Source: Salinicola acroporae (GTDB lineage: Bacteria; Pseudomonadota; Gammaproteobacteria; Pseudomonadales; Halomonadaceae). From it: a stretch of DNA of 47,773 nucleotides. The first letter of the stretch is position 1, and the number at the start of each line of letters is the position of its first letter. The notes under the pieces are model-generated. The model was not told where the DNA came from and ran no database searches. It was given only the letters and a program-made list of their open reading frames with translations. The position numbers and the translations under genes are program-made. The stretch spans positions 1 through 47,773 of the forward strand of contig NZ_PZJW01000016.1 of NCBI RefSeq assembly GCF_003206615.1. Reading direction: 5' to 3'. Below, piece by piece: positions 1 through 9,002 of this stretch.

Positions 1-13
1 TCGTTGAACTTGC

Positions 14-1000
14 TCATTGAATCAGCCCGATTTCCTTGGACAGCGCCTGGATATCCTGGATCTGCTGCTTGACGAAGGCCTGGAACTCATCCGCCTTGGG
101 GTGGAACGGCATCAGACCATTGCTCTTCATGACCTTCTTCCACTGGTCGCTGGCGTAGAGCTTGTCGACGGCATCGACCCAGTACTGCTTGGCGTCTTCA
201 TCGATGTCGGCCGGCATGTAGAAGCCGCGCCAGTTGGGCCCGACCGCGTCGATACCCTGCTCCTTGGCGGTGGGGATATCGGCCAGGTCGCCCGGCAGGC
301 GTTCGTCGGAGAGTACCGCCAGCACGCGCAGGTCGCCGGACTTCAGGAAGCCTTGAGTCTCGGTGACATCACCGGTGAAGGCGTCGACGTGACCGCCGAT
401 GACCTGGGTCATCGCTTCGCCGCCGTTGTTGTAGGAGAGATAGGGAATCCGCGGCAGGTTCTCGACCCCGGCCGCCTTGGCCGCGATCAGCACCTTGAGG
501 TGATCCCAACCGCCATTGGCGCTGCCGCCGGCGAACTTGACCGCCCGCGGGTCCTGCTTCATCGCGTCCATCAACTCGTTGAGGTTGTGGTAAGGCGAAT
601 CCTTGGAGACCGCGATAACGCCGTAGTCCGCGCCTACCGCGCCGATCCAGTTGACCATGTCGGCGTTCATGCCCGGAAACTGGTTCTGGGCTAGCCGCGT
701 GGTGGTGGCGGTAGAGGCGGCCACCAGCAGTTGGTCGTCGCCCTTGCGCTTGCTCACGGTGTGCGCGAAGGCGACACCGCCGCCGGCGCCAGCCATGTTG
801 ATCGTCTGGACGCTGGCCGGGACCAGCTCGAGCTCCTCGAGCACGTTACCTACGCTACGGCAGGTGAAGTCCCAGCCGCCGCCCGGATCGGAGGGCGCGA
901 TACACTCGACCTTGCCGGAAGGCTCGAACGCCATGGCGCTGCTGGCGGTCAAGGCCAGCGTCGCGGCGGCCACCCACTTGATTGTCTTGGTTGCAAACAT
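14..1000 (-). CDS. Tripartite tricarboxylate transporter substrate-binding protein (TctC/Bug family)
   Basis: A 328-residue periplasmic solute-binding protein of the TctC/Bug family, which captures di- or tricarboxylates for a TctAB membrane transporter. Residues 1-24 form a signal peptide ending SAMA before FEPSG. The family motif PSDPGGGWDFTCR follows at about residues 36-48, and two cysteines nearby could form the disulfide seen in TctC proteins. GAGGGVAF near residue 71 and the GGHVDAFTGD segment are also typical. The start is supported by GAGGAG upstream of ATG 1000. It is transcribed away from a TctD/TctE-type regulator pair, the usual arrangement. tctB and tctA would lie left of the window and cannot be seen. 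Substrate is unknown. Confidence 0.93.
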   Translation of the reverse strand: MFATKTIKWVAAATLALTASSAMAFEPSGKVECIAPSDPGGGWDFTCRSVGNVLEELELVPASVQTINMAGAGGGVAFAHTVSKRKGDDQLLVAASTATTTRLAQNQFPGMNADMVNWIGAVGADYGVIAVSKDSPYHNLNELMDAMKQDPRAVKFAGGSANGGWDHLKVLIAAKAAGVENLPRIPYLSYNNGGEAMTQVIGGHVDAFTGDVTETQGFLKSGDLRVLAVLSDERLPGDLADIPTAKEQGIDAVGPNWRGFYMPADIDEDAKQYWVDAVDKLYASDQWKKVMKSNGLMPFHPKADEFQAFVKQQIQDIQALSKEIGLIQ

Positions 1001-1228
1001 GCTTGCTTCTCCTCGCTGATGGAGCGGAGTTATTCGTGGCTGACGCCAACCTTACAGTTTCGTAAGGTAGAACCTTGTTCCCGTCAGCGGAAATTAGGGT
1101 GAAGCCTTGTAACGGTCAACGGCCAAGCGGTAAAAGCCAACTAAAGTTCAATGCCCGGCGAATCGATTCGTTTACAATCGCCCGACCCGAGTCACGCGCC
1201 TCCCCTTCTTCACCGGCTGGAGTTCTCC
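1001..1228. promoter_or_regulatory. Divergent control region with candidate operator
   Basis: This 228-bp gap separates the tctC-like gene from the divergent response regulator gene and must hold both promoters. A perfect inverted repeat lies at 1049-1068: ACCTTAC, a 6-nt spacer, then GTAAGGT. It is a plausible binding site for the OmpR-type regulator encoded next door, or for another dimeric factor. No strong sigma-70 hexamer pair was identified. Confidence 0.45.
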
Positions 1229-1900
1229 ATGGCACCGAAGTTGATGCTGATAGAGGATGACCCTCTGCTCGCCAGCACGCTCACCGCAACGCTGGCGGTG
1301 GACAATCAACGTATCGAACGGATAGGCGATGGCGGCGAAGCCCTTGCCCGGTTGTCGATCGATCACGACTACGATCTCATTCTCCTGGATCTCAACCTGC
1401 CGACGCGCAGCGGCCTCGACGTGCTGGCGGCACTGCGCTCGCGCGATCGGCAGACCCCGGTACTGATCCTGACCGCGAGAGCCGCCATCGAGGATCGCGT
1501 CAGGGGCCTCGACCTGGGCGCGGACGACTATCTGGCCAAGCCGTTCGCGCTCGATGAGCTGGAAGCGCGGGTCCGCGCCCTGTTGCGCCGCCGCCATCAC
1601 GACCAGAGCGAATCGATCTCGCTGGGCTCGCTGCGACTCGACCGCCATCGCCAGCACTTCACGCTGGGGGAGGCCGCCCTGCCGCTGCCGCCGCGGGAAC
1701 ATCGCCTGCTGGCTTGCCTGATCCGCTATGCGGGGGAGCCGGTGGACAAGACGCGCCTGCTCGAGGAGGCTTTCGCCGGGGAGCCGGTAGGAGATAACGC
1801 CATCGAGGTGTATGTCCACCGTCTGCGTCGGCGTCTCGCCAACTCTGACGTTACCCTGCGCACGGTCCGGGGCATCGGCTATCTGCTGGAGGCCGAGTGA
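1229..1900 (+). CDS. OmpR/PhoB-family response regulator (TctD-like)
   Basis: A 223-residue two-component response regulator with an N-terminal receiver domain (about 1-115) and a C-terminal winged-helix DNA-binding domain (about 125-220). The receiver shows the acidic pair D10-D11, the phospho-acceptor D54 in LILLDLNLP, T82 and K104 in YLAKPF. The output domain ends with the usual VYVHRLRRRL and TVRGIGYLL elements. An upstream ATG at 1151 is in frame, but ATG 1229 has GGAG six bases upstream and gives the family-standard N-terminus. Its stop overlaps the GTG start of the kinase gene by four bases (GTGA), so the two are translationally coupled. By analogy with TctD it should control the facing tctC-type transport operon; this is inferred from position. 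Confidence 0.95.
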   Translation: MAPKLMLIEDDPLLASTLTATLAVDNQRIERIGDGGEALARLSIDHDYDLILLDLNLPTRSGLDVLAALRSRDRQTPVLILTARAAIEDRVRGLDLGADDYLAKPFALDELEARVRALLRRRHHDQSESISLGSLRLDRHRQHFTLGEAALPLPPREHRLLACLIRYAGEPVDKTRLLEEAFAGEPVGDNAIEVYVHRLRRRLANSDVTLRTVRGIGYLLEAE

Positions 1901-3291
1901 CCCTGTTGCGACGCTGGCGGTTGTCACATCTCAGCCTCTATCGGCGGCTGATGATCTGGCTGTTCTGCCCATTGGCCATGCTGGTGGCGATCATGCTGCT
2001 TCAAGCCTGGTTCGCGTCTCGCGAGGCCGCCGACCGTGCCTTCGACCGGCTGCTCGACGCCGCCTCGCTCTCCATCGCCGAGCAGGTTCGCTGGCAGCAG
2101 AGCCGGTTGTGGATGGACCTGCCGCCTTCGGCACTGGAGATGCTCGCCACCGACGCCGAGGAGCGAGTGTTCTATGCGCTCTACGATGCCCAGGGCCATT
2201 TCGTCACCGGCAATCGGTCGCTCCCCTCGCTACCGCCTGCCGGAGTCGGCCAGATGAGCTACGGCGACGTGCTCTCCCGCGGCATGCCACTACGCCTGGG
2301 CGTGTTGCGCTCCCGGCTGGAGGGGTGGGATCGCAGCGATCGGTTCGAGGTCAGGGTGGCCCAGAGCCGTGAGGGGCGACAGGCACTGGCCAACCAGCTG
2401 TTCCTCGCGAGTCTCGTCAATATCGTGATCATCGCCGTGCTGGCCATGGGGGTCGTGCTGCTGTCGGCACGCTTCGCGCTGGAGCCACTGACCCGGCTGC
2501 GACGCGCCATTCGCCAGCGCGATCCTCGTACACTCGCCCCGCTCGAGCTGGCGCTGCCCCGGGAACTGGCGGAGCTGCGCCAAGCATTGAACGAACTATT
2601 GGCGCGAATGCGTCGCGTCCGGGCCAATCAGGAGCGCTTCATCGGCGATGCCTCTCACCAGTTGCGCACGCCACTGGCGGGACTTTCCGCGCGCGCGGAG
2701 CTGGCCATTCGACAATCGGAGCCGGCGGCGTGGCGGGAAGCGCTCGTCACCATGCATGGTACCGCCACCAAGACGGCGCGACTGGCCGGCCAACTGCTGT
2801 CGATGACCCGTCTCAACAACCCCGAGGCGGCGCCGGCCAGGCGTTCGGTCGATCTCGCCGCGCTGGCGCAGCGCTGTGTCAGGGAGTCCTTCGCGCGCCA
2901 TCACCGTCATGGCATCGATCTCGGGGTCGAAGTGCCCGATCATCCCGTCATGGTGCCGGCGACCGACTGGCAACTGGAAGAAGCGCTGAACAACCTGATC
3001 GAGAACGCTGCGCTCTACGGCGCCCGCCAGATCACGGTAAAAGTGACCGACGCCCCGACGCGCCTGATCGTCACCGACGATGGCCCCGGTATCCCCGAGT
3101 CCCAGCGCCTACTGGTACTGCGCCCCTTCCACCGTGGCCAGGAAACGGGCGATGGCACCGGCCTGGGCCTGGCGATCGTCGACAGCATCGCGCGCGCCCA
3201 CGATACTCGCCTGCTCCTGCAAACCGCCAACCCCGATCATCCCGAGCGTCCTGGCTTATGCGTCGTCCTGATTTTTCCCACCGACAACTGA
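1897..3291 (+). CDS. Sensor histidine kinase, TctE-like
   Basis: A 464-residue inner-membrane sensor kinase, partner of the preceding regulator. One membrane segment lies at about residues 19-39 and another at 169-192, enclosing a periplasmic sensing domain of about 130 residues (TctE N-domain type). A HAMP-like linker follows. The dimerisation box DASHQLRTPLAGL carries the phospho-acceptor H254, the N box is LNNLIEN (364-370), the G1 box DDGPGIP (394-400) and the G2 box GTGLGLAIV (420-428). All catalytic elements are intact. The start is GTG 1897, inside the regulator's stop. The end overlaps the next gene by 34 bases. Such kinases often sense citrate-like acids through a loaded periplasmic binding protein. 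Confidence 0.94.
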   Translation: MTLLRRWRLSHLSLYRRLMIWLFCPLAMLVAIMLLQAWFASREAADRAFDRLLDAASLSIAEQVRWQQSRLWMDLPPSALEMLATDAEERVFYALYDAQGHFVTGNRSLPSLPPAGVGQMSYGDVLSRGMPLRLGVLRSRLEGWDRSDRFEVRVAQSREGRQALANQLFLASLVNIVIIAVLAMGVVLLSARFALEPLTRLRRAIRQRDPRTLAPLELALPRELAELRQALNELLARMRRVRANQERFIGDASHQLRTPLAGLSARAELAIRQSEPAAWREALVTMHGTATKTARLAGQLLSMTRLNNPEAAPARRSVDLAALAQRCVRESFARHHRHGIDLGVEVPDHPVMVPATDWQLEEALNNLIENAALYGARQITVKVTDAPTRLIVTDDGPGIPESQRLLVLRPFHRGQETGDGTGLGLAIVDSIARAHDTRLLLQTANPDHPERPGLCVVLIFPTDN

Positions 3292-4427
3292 AACTCCCGC
3301 GCGGCGTCCAACGCCTCGGCGTCGTATGGCTGGCATTGACGCTTGCGCTGACGGCCCAAGCACAGGCGAGGACCTTGCACTTCGCCGCGGATACCGAGCC
3401 GTCTCGCGCCCTGACCATCTACGGGGTGCTCGATGCGCCGCAGGTCCGGCCGCTACTCGCCGACTTCCATCGCCGCCACCCCGATATCACGATCGACTAT
3501 CACAACCTGGAGACACTGGCGCTGCACGCCCGCGTCCTTCAGGAACGCGACGCTCCGCGCGCCGACGTAATCATGTCGCCCGCGATGCCCTGGCAATACC
3601 AGCTCGCCAACGAAGGGCTATCGAGCACGGTCGACTCTCCCGCCGCGGCCGACTGGCCGAGCTGGGCACGCTGGCGCCAGGAACTGTTCGGCTTCACGTT
3701 CGAACCGATCGTCATGGTCTACCGGCGGGACCTGGCACGACACATGACGCCACCGGAAAGTCACGCCGATCTGCTGAGCCTGCTACGGCAGCGCCCCCGG
3801 ATGCTCGACCAGCGCGTGGTTACCTATGATCCGCGGCGAAGCGGCGCGGGCTATACCTACGCCATCGAGGACGCCAGGATCTCCGCCCGCTACTGGGATC
3901 TGGTCGAGGCGCTGGGCAACAGCCACAGTGCTCTGGAAACCACCACTGCCGCCATGCTCGAGGGACTCAGCCAGGGACGCTACTGGATCGGCTACAACCT
4001 GATCGGCTCCTACGTGCAGGACTATGTGGCCGAACATCCCGAGCTGGTGATGGTCGTGCCCCAGGACTACGCCCTGGTACTGCAGCGTCTGGTCATGATG
4101 TCGCGGGATGCGCCTCATCCCGACACCGCTCGGCGCTTCATCGACTATCTGCTGAGCGCATCGGCGCAACGCCTGCTCGCCACCCAGACGACGCTGGGTG
4201 CCGTGCACCCGTCCGTCGATGGTGCCGGCACCGCGGCCGACCTGCGCGACCGATTGGGTGAGGCGATCCGACCGGTTCAGATCGGTCCAGGCCTGCTGGC
4301 GACACTGGACACGCTCAAGCGCCAGACGCTGCTGGAACAGTGGCAGCAGGCCTTCGACAACCGGCCGACCCACGCCGACGGCCCTCTTGCCGACCCCTCT
4401 CCTCTTCCCGACGCTGCAACGGAGTGA
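3258..4427 (+). CDS. Periplasmic ABC-type solute-binding protein, no transporter partners nearby
   Basis: A 389-residue exported binding protein resembling the AfuA/iron-type extracellular solute-binding family (COG1840-like): LTIYGVLDAPQVRPLLADF at the mature N-terminus, FGFTFEPIVMVYRRD in the middle. A signal peptide spans about residues 15-37 (hydrophobic VVWLALTLALTAQAQA). The frame is open further upstream, but ATG 3258 is the start that leaves a sensible basic N-region before the signal peptide. That start lies inside the kinase gene, a 34-base overlap suggesting translational coupling. No ABC permease or ATPase gene is adjacent. The likely role is as a periplasmic ligand sensor for the kinase rather than transport; that is inference from gene order. 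Confidence 0.85.
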   Translation: MRRPDFSHRQLKLPRGVQRLGVVWLALTLALTAQAQARTLHFAADTEPSRALTIYGVLDAPQVRPLLADFHRRHPDITIDYHNLETLALHARVLQERDAPRADVIMSPAMPWQYQLANEGLSSTVDSPAAADWPSWARWRQELFGFTFEPIVMVYRRDLARHMTPPESHADLLSLLRQRPRMLDQRVVTYDPRRSGAGYTYAIEDARISARYWDLVEALGNSHSALETTTAAMLEGLSQGRYWIGYNLIGSYVQDYVAEHPELVMVVPQDYALVLQRLVMMSRDAPHPDTARRFIDYLLSASAQRLLATQTTLGAVHPSVDGAGTAADLRDRLGEAIRPVQIGPGLLATLDTLKRQTLLEQWQQAFDNRPTHADGPLADPSPLPDAATE

Positions 4428-4434
4428 GCCGCTC

Positions 4435-5184
4435 ATGACCCGACTCGATCAACTGGTGACCGCCCACGTCCGTTCCCGTACCCGGGCCCAGCGCCTGATT
4501 CGCCAGGGTTACGTCAGCGTCAACGACGGCGGCGCATGGCGGGTGGCGCTGAAGCCGGGAGAGAAGCTGCCGGATACCGTGGACCTGCGGATTGCCGAGG
4601 CACCGGAGGAGCGCTATGTATCGCGAGCCGGCCTGAAACTGGAGGCTCTGCTGGAAGCGCTGGCGCGCCGCCTCGACGGCCTCACCGTGCTCGACATTGG
4701 CCAATCCACCGGTGGGTTCAGCGACTGCGCGCTGCGCTACGGCGCCGAGCGGGTGATCGGGATCGAGGTGGGGCACGACCAATTGGATGCCTCGCTGCGC
4801 CAAGACAACAGGATCACCTGCCTGGAGGGCGTCAATGCGCGCCGGCTGCCCTTCACCGAGCTGGAGAGGCTCGCCCCGGACGGCATCGATGTCGTGGTGA
4901 TGGACGTCTCGTTCATCTCGCAGACCCTGATCCTGCCGGAGATCGCCCAGATGCTCCCCGCCGGCGGGGAGCTCTACTCACTGGTCAAGCCGCAGTTCGA
5001 GGTAGGCCCCGGCAAGGTCGACCCCAGGGGCATCATGCGCGACGCCACCCTCTACGCGACGGTGGCCGATACTCTCCAGCAAGCCTGCCAGTCACACGGC
5101 CTGGTGGTCGATCATTGGCAGGAGAGCCCAATCCTGGGCGGCGACGGCAACCACGAGTTCCTGCTTCACGCCCTGCGCCGCTGA
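4435..5184 (+). CDS. tlyA: TlyA-family rRNA 2'-O-methyltransferase
   Basis: A 249-residue protein with an N-terminal S4 RNA-binding domain (about 3-60: RLDQLVTAHVRSRTRAQRLI) and a Rossmann FtsJ-like methyltransferase domain. The SAM-binding motif VLDIGQSTGG is at 85-94. Known TlyA proteins use a K-D-K-E tetrad; here K68, D157, K185 and E241 fall at matching places. Characterised TlyA enzymes 2'-O-methylate cytidines in 16S and/or 23S rRNA, and the older name is hemolysin A. ATG 4435 gives the family N-terminus and lies 7 bases after the preceding stop. It ends only 7 bases from the convergent mscK gene. Specificity cannot be read from sequence. Confidence 0.92.
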   Translation: MTRLDQLVTAHVRSRTRAQRLIRQGYVSVNDGGAWRVALKPGEKLPDTVDLRIAEAPEERYVSRAGLKLEALLEALARRLDGLTVLDIGQSTGGFSDCALRYGAERVIGIEVGHDQLDASLRQDNRITCLEGVNARRLPFTELERLAPDGIDVVVMDVSFISQTLILPEIAQMLPAGGELYSLVKPQFEVGPGKVDPRGIMRDATLYATVADTLQQACQSHGLVVDHWQESPILGGDGNHEFLLHALRR

Positions 5185-5191
5185 CCGCCTG

Positions 5192-8100
5192 TCAGCGCCC
5201 GCCGTCACCGCCGTCGCTGCCGCCATCCGGGCCGGCACCGCCAACGTCGCCGTCATCCAGATGGCCGTCATCGCCACTGCGGGACTGGCGGGAACGGGGC
5301 GCGCCGACAACGGCTCCGGCCGAGGAAGCGCTGCCCCCCAGCGGCGCTCCCTCCCCATCCGTGCTCTGGACCCGTGCGGACTGCCCGTTCTCGTCGTGCA
5401 GCCACACGTCCATCTGGTTGAACGCCACGCGAATGCCGTGCTGCTTGAACAGCAGGTCCAGCCGGCGATTGATCTCGTCGCTGGCGTAGAGTCGATCCAG
5501 CAGATCGTTGACGAAGATTCGCAGCTCGAAGTTGAACGAGGTCGGCCCGTAGCTGATGCAGAACACCTGCGGCTCGGGATCCCGCAGGACACGGCGGTTC
5601 TCGTCCGCCGCCTGGCGCAACAGGCGATGCACCTCGTCGAGGTCCGATCCGTGCGCCACGCCATAGGTCAGCACCACCCGGGTGACGTTGTCCGACAGCG
5701 ACCAGTTGATCAACTGGTCGGTGACGAAGGTCTTGTTGGGGATGATGATCTCCTTGCGGTCGAAATCGGTCACCGTGGTGGCACGGATACGAATTCGGCT
5801 GACGGAGCCGTGGAGCTGGCCTAGCGTGATGGTGTCGCCGATCCGCATCGGACGCTCGAACAGGATGATCAGCCCCGAGATGAAGTTGGCGAAGATCTCC
5901 TGGAGACCGAAACCGAGCCCCACACCGAGCGCCGCCACCAGCCACTGCAGCTTGTCCCAGGAGACCCCGAGCGTGCCGAGCGAGATCACCACGCCGGTCC
6001 CGACGATGGTGTAGGAGAGCAGCGACGAGATCGCGTAGGCACTTCCCTGCTTCAGCGTCAGCCGGGAGAGCACCATGACCTCCAGCAGCCCAGGCAGGTT
6101 GCGTGCCAGCATCATGGTCAACGCCACCACGACCAGCGCGATGATCACATCCGCCACGGTGATCGGATCCAGCGTCACCGCGTCGCCCTGCCCCCGCTCG
6201 ATCTCCCATACGCTGACCTGGTCGAGATAGGAGAAGACCTCGAGCAGATCCGACCAGATCAGGTAGAAGGCAAAGGTGAAGCCGATGAACAGAATCAGTT
6301 TCGAGAGCCGCAGCGACTGCTGGTTGACCTGCTCCATGTCCAGCGGCGGCTCCTCGACCACCTCGAGCCCGCCCTCGGCACCCTCTTGTATCTGCGCTCG
6401 CCGCCGGGCGACCGCACGGCGGTAGGCCAGCCGGCGCTGCGCCACCGCCAGCCCCCGCACCACCGTTGCCTCGACCAGGATCCACAGGCCAAAGATATAG
6501 AGTGAATTGATGAAGCGACCGATCAGACGCAGGGCGGCATATTCGTAACCCATGACGATCAGGCCACCGAGCACCAGCGGCACCATCGCCAGCGCCAATC
6601 CCAGCAGCAGTCGGAACAACTTGAGGCCGAAATAGGGCACGTGGGCCAGGATCAACCGCACCAGAATCCAGCTCATCGCCAGCAAGCCGGCCAACAGCGA
6701 CAACAGGAACAGCGGGCGGCTGGAGAGTTCGGCCTGGCTGCCGGGGGACGTCCCGCTGATCAGGATGACCGGAATCAGTGAGATCCCGAGCCAGAACAGC
6801 AGTCGCCGCAGGCGCGCCACGTAACCCGCCGACCAGTGGAAATGACGTGTCGCCACGCCGTCGGATACCAGCAGCCTGCGCGCCCAGCCCAGCACGCCCC
6901 AGGCCAAGGCGAGCTGCAGCAGGGAAGCTCCCAAACGCCCGGCGAAATCATCGCTACCGAGTCTCAACAGGCCACCCACGGCCGCCAGGATCAGAGGCCC
7001 GTGGGCGGCCAGCAGCGCGTTGTAGAGGATTGCCCGGGGCGTATGCATCTGGGTATCACGCTTGAGCCGGCCAATCTGCTCATGCAGGTTGAGCAGCCGG
7101 ACCTTGATGCGACGCCTCAGCATCAGCAGCACCCCCACCAGCAGCAGCAATGGCACCACGGCCAAGGCCCGGACGTCCGGAACCTGCCAGAAGCTCGCCA
7201 GCGCCGGCCGCCACTCACCGCCGCGCACCTGTCTCGCCAGAATGCCGGGGGCATCACGCCACCAGCCGAAGGTCAGCGCGCGCGCGCTGGCAACCCAGAA
7301 CAGCTGCTCCTCGATCACGCCGCGGATCGATGTCGACAGCCCCGCCAGCTGCTCCTGGTTGAGCTGGAGATCGATGGCCACGGTCAACAGGTTGCCGTAC
7401 TCCCGATCCAGTTGCTCGAGCACTTCGCTGCGTGACTGGAACAGCTTCACCAGCGAGTCGACCAGCGATGGAGTCACCTCGATATCGGTGTCGGCCAGAC
7501 TTTTTTCGGCCAGTTCGCGGGGGTGACGCAGCGCATCCCGTTGATCGACCAGATCGAACTGGCTCAGGCGAGTCGCGGCGATCTCCTCCTGCAGGCCGCC
7601 CAGTGCATCGATGTCAGGCAAGGCTCGACGCTGCTCGTTGAGAATGCGCGACAGCAGTGGGCTGCCGCGAATCGCCTCGATCTGCTCGTTGAGCGTGCGC
7701 TTGACCTGACGCACGCGATCGAGCTGGGAACGGGTATCGATGGCCTGCCGAATCAATTCGTTGGTTCGATCGGTCACCTCAAGGAGCCGGTCACTGAGCT
7801 CGCGGTTGGTCTTTTGAATCTCGCGAAGCACGGGGTGCGCCGCGATCGCCTTGGCATCCTCCTCGCTGATATCCGCGACCGCCTTCTCCGACTCGGCACG
7901 GCGCTGACGATCGAGCGCTGCCTGCAGCGCATCCAGGCGCGCCTCCTCGATGGCGACTTGTCGTCGAAGCAGGTCCCGCCTCTGCACATCGAGTTCGCGA
8001 AGCACCGTGTTGTTGGCCAGCTCCTGCCGATGGTATTCGGCTTGCAGATCGGCCAAGGCCAGTTGCAACCGATAGCGTGCCTCGGCGGGATCAAGGACCT

Positions 8101-8764
8101 GGGCATCCTCGTCATCGGAGGTCTGAAGCTGGGTCCGCGCCTGCTCGGCATCGTTCATCGCGCTGGCGATGGCCGACTGCGCGCGCTCGGGCAGTGTCTC
8201 CGCGCTAATCAGCCGGGCGTTGATCGATGCCAACTGGCTCTGCAAAGCCTCGAGTTGATTCAGCGACTCGGTGGTCTTCTGCCCCAGAACCTCCACGGAG
8301 AACTGGTCGAGGGCGTCGGCCTCGGGCGCCTTCCGGTCGCTCAGCCCGGCAAGCTGGCGCTCGAGTTCACGGGTGCGCTGAGGGGCCTGTCGGGCCGAGG
8401 TCTCGAGCGACGCCAGCTCCTTGCGCAGGGCCTTCAATGACGTCAGTGTCTGCTGGGCCATACGCAGATCGGTCAAGTCCGACTGCTGCGCTTCGCTGGG
8501 TGCGTCGATCTTCTCGAGCTTCTGCTGCTGCGCCTGGAGTTCGTCTTCGGTGGGAAGACTGCCCTGCTGTTGGGCGAACGCGACGACGCTTGTCATGAGT
8601 ATGCACAATACGAGTGCAAGGAACGTGCTACGCTCGACCCCTTTAATCAGGCTGGCACAAATCGGGGCGGCCTTTGCCGACAGCAATGCCGCCGGCCTGA
8701 ACGGTGCTCGTACAGAAAAGCCTGGTTGCCCAGGATACTTACCCGCGACCGGGTCATCCGACAT
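5192..8764 (-). CDS. mscK: Large mechanosensitive channel MscK/KefA
   Basis: A 1190-residue inner-membrane mechanosensitive channel that releases ions on hypo-osmotic shock. After a 35-residue N-terminal stretch comes a hydrophobic signal (FLALVLCILMTSVVAFA). Then a long periplasmic coiled-coil domain rich in Q, E and L (about 50-490), about ten membrane segments, and the C-terminal MscS pore and vestibule. The pore helix reads LGVGLGFGLQEIFANFISGLIILFERP, split here across two typical blocks, and is followed by RPMRIGDTITLG and IIIPNKTF. The ATG is supported by GAGGAG six bases upstream. E. coli MscK has about 1120 residues; the extra length is mainly a Gly/Asp-rich low-complexity tail of about 50 residues after the MscS domain. 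Confidence 0.93.
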   Translation of the reverse strand: MSDDPVAGKYPGQPGFSVRAPFRPAALLSAKAAPICASLIKGVERSTFLALVLCILMTSVVAFAQQQGSLPTEDELQAQQQKLEKIDAPSEAQQSDLTDLRMAQQTLTSLKALRKELASLETSARQAPQRTRELERQLAGLSDRKAPEADALDQFSVEVLGQKTTESLNQLEALQSQLASINARLISAETLPERAQSAIASAMNDAEQARTQLQTSDDEDAQVLDPAEARYRLQLALADLQAEYHRQELANNTVLRELDVQRRDLLRRQVAIEEARLDALQAALDRQRRAESEKAVADISEEDAKAIAAHPVLREIQKTNRELSDRLLEVTDRTNELIRQAIDTRSQLDRVRQVKRTLNEQIEAIRGSPLLSRILNEQRRALPDIDALGGLQEEIAATRLSQFDLVDQRDALRHPRELAEKSLADTDIEVTPSLVDSLVKLFQSRSEVLEQLDREYGNLLTVAIDLQLNQEQLAGLSTSIRGVIEEQLFWVASARALTFGWWRDAPGILARQVRGGEWRPALASFWQVPDVRALAVVPLLLLVGVLLMLRRRIKVRLLNLHEQIGRLKRDTQMHTPRAILYNALLAAHGPLILAAVGGLLRLGSDDFAGRLGASLLQLALAWGVLGWARRLLVSDGVATRHFHWSAGYVARLRRLLFWLGISLIPVILISGTSPGSQAELSSRPLFLLSLLAGLLAMSWILVRLILAHVPYFGLKLFRLLLGLALAMVPLVLGGLIVMGYEYAALRLIGRFINSLYIFGLWILVEATVVRGLAVAQRRLAYRRAVARRRAQIQEGAEGGLEVVEEPPLDMEQVNQQSLRLSKLILFIGFTFAFYLIWSDLLEVFSYLDQVSVWEIERGQGDAVTLDPITVADVIIALVVVALTMMLARNLPGLLEVMVLSRLTLKQGSAYAISSLLSYTIVGTGVVISLGTLGVSWDKLQWLVAALGVGLGFGLQEIFANFISGLIILFERPMRIGDTITLGQLHGSVSRIRIRATTVTDFDRKEIIIPNKTFVTDQLINWSLSDNVTRVVLTYGVAHGSDLDEVHRLLRQAADENRRVLRDPEPQVFCISYGPTSFNFELRIFVNDLLDRLYASDEINRRLDLLFKQHGIRVAFNQMDVWLHDENGQSARVQSTDGEGAPLGGSASSAGAVVGAPRSRQSRSGDDGHLDDGDVGGAGPDGGSDGGDGGR

Positions 8765-9002
8765 GCTGACTCCTCGTCAACTCCGTTCATACGGTCACCA
8801 CCGCTTCACAGCGGTGCGATCCCCTATCGATAGCGGAGTTTACCGTCAGCGCGCGCGGGTTTCGAGGCGTTGCTTGGCGCGCCTCCCGAGTTTGAATTAA
8901 GTCGGCGACATGCTAGAAATCGTCACTACCCGAAAAGAAGCCTGATTTTCCTCAGCCGGATCGTGCTTCTACCCCATTGGATCATCTTGACAGGACAGTC
9001 TT
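8765..9002. promoter_or_regulatory. Divergent mscK/pldA intergenic region
   Basis: This 238-bp gap carries the promoters of mscK and pldA. It contains a perfect hairpin at 8799-8816 (CACCGCT, loop TCAC, AGCGGTG) that would sit in the mscK leader, and a 10-bp palindrome CTATCGATAG at 8824-8833. Neither matches an operator I recognise. No clear sigma-70 promoter was assigned. Confidence 0.35.

Noticed and set aside
2730..3257. Upstream extension of the binding-protein frame
   Set aside because: It lies wholly inside the kinase gene in another frame and would put 176 residues before the signal peptide.
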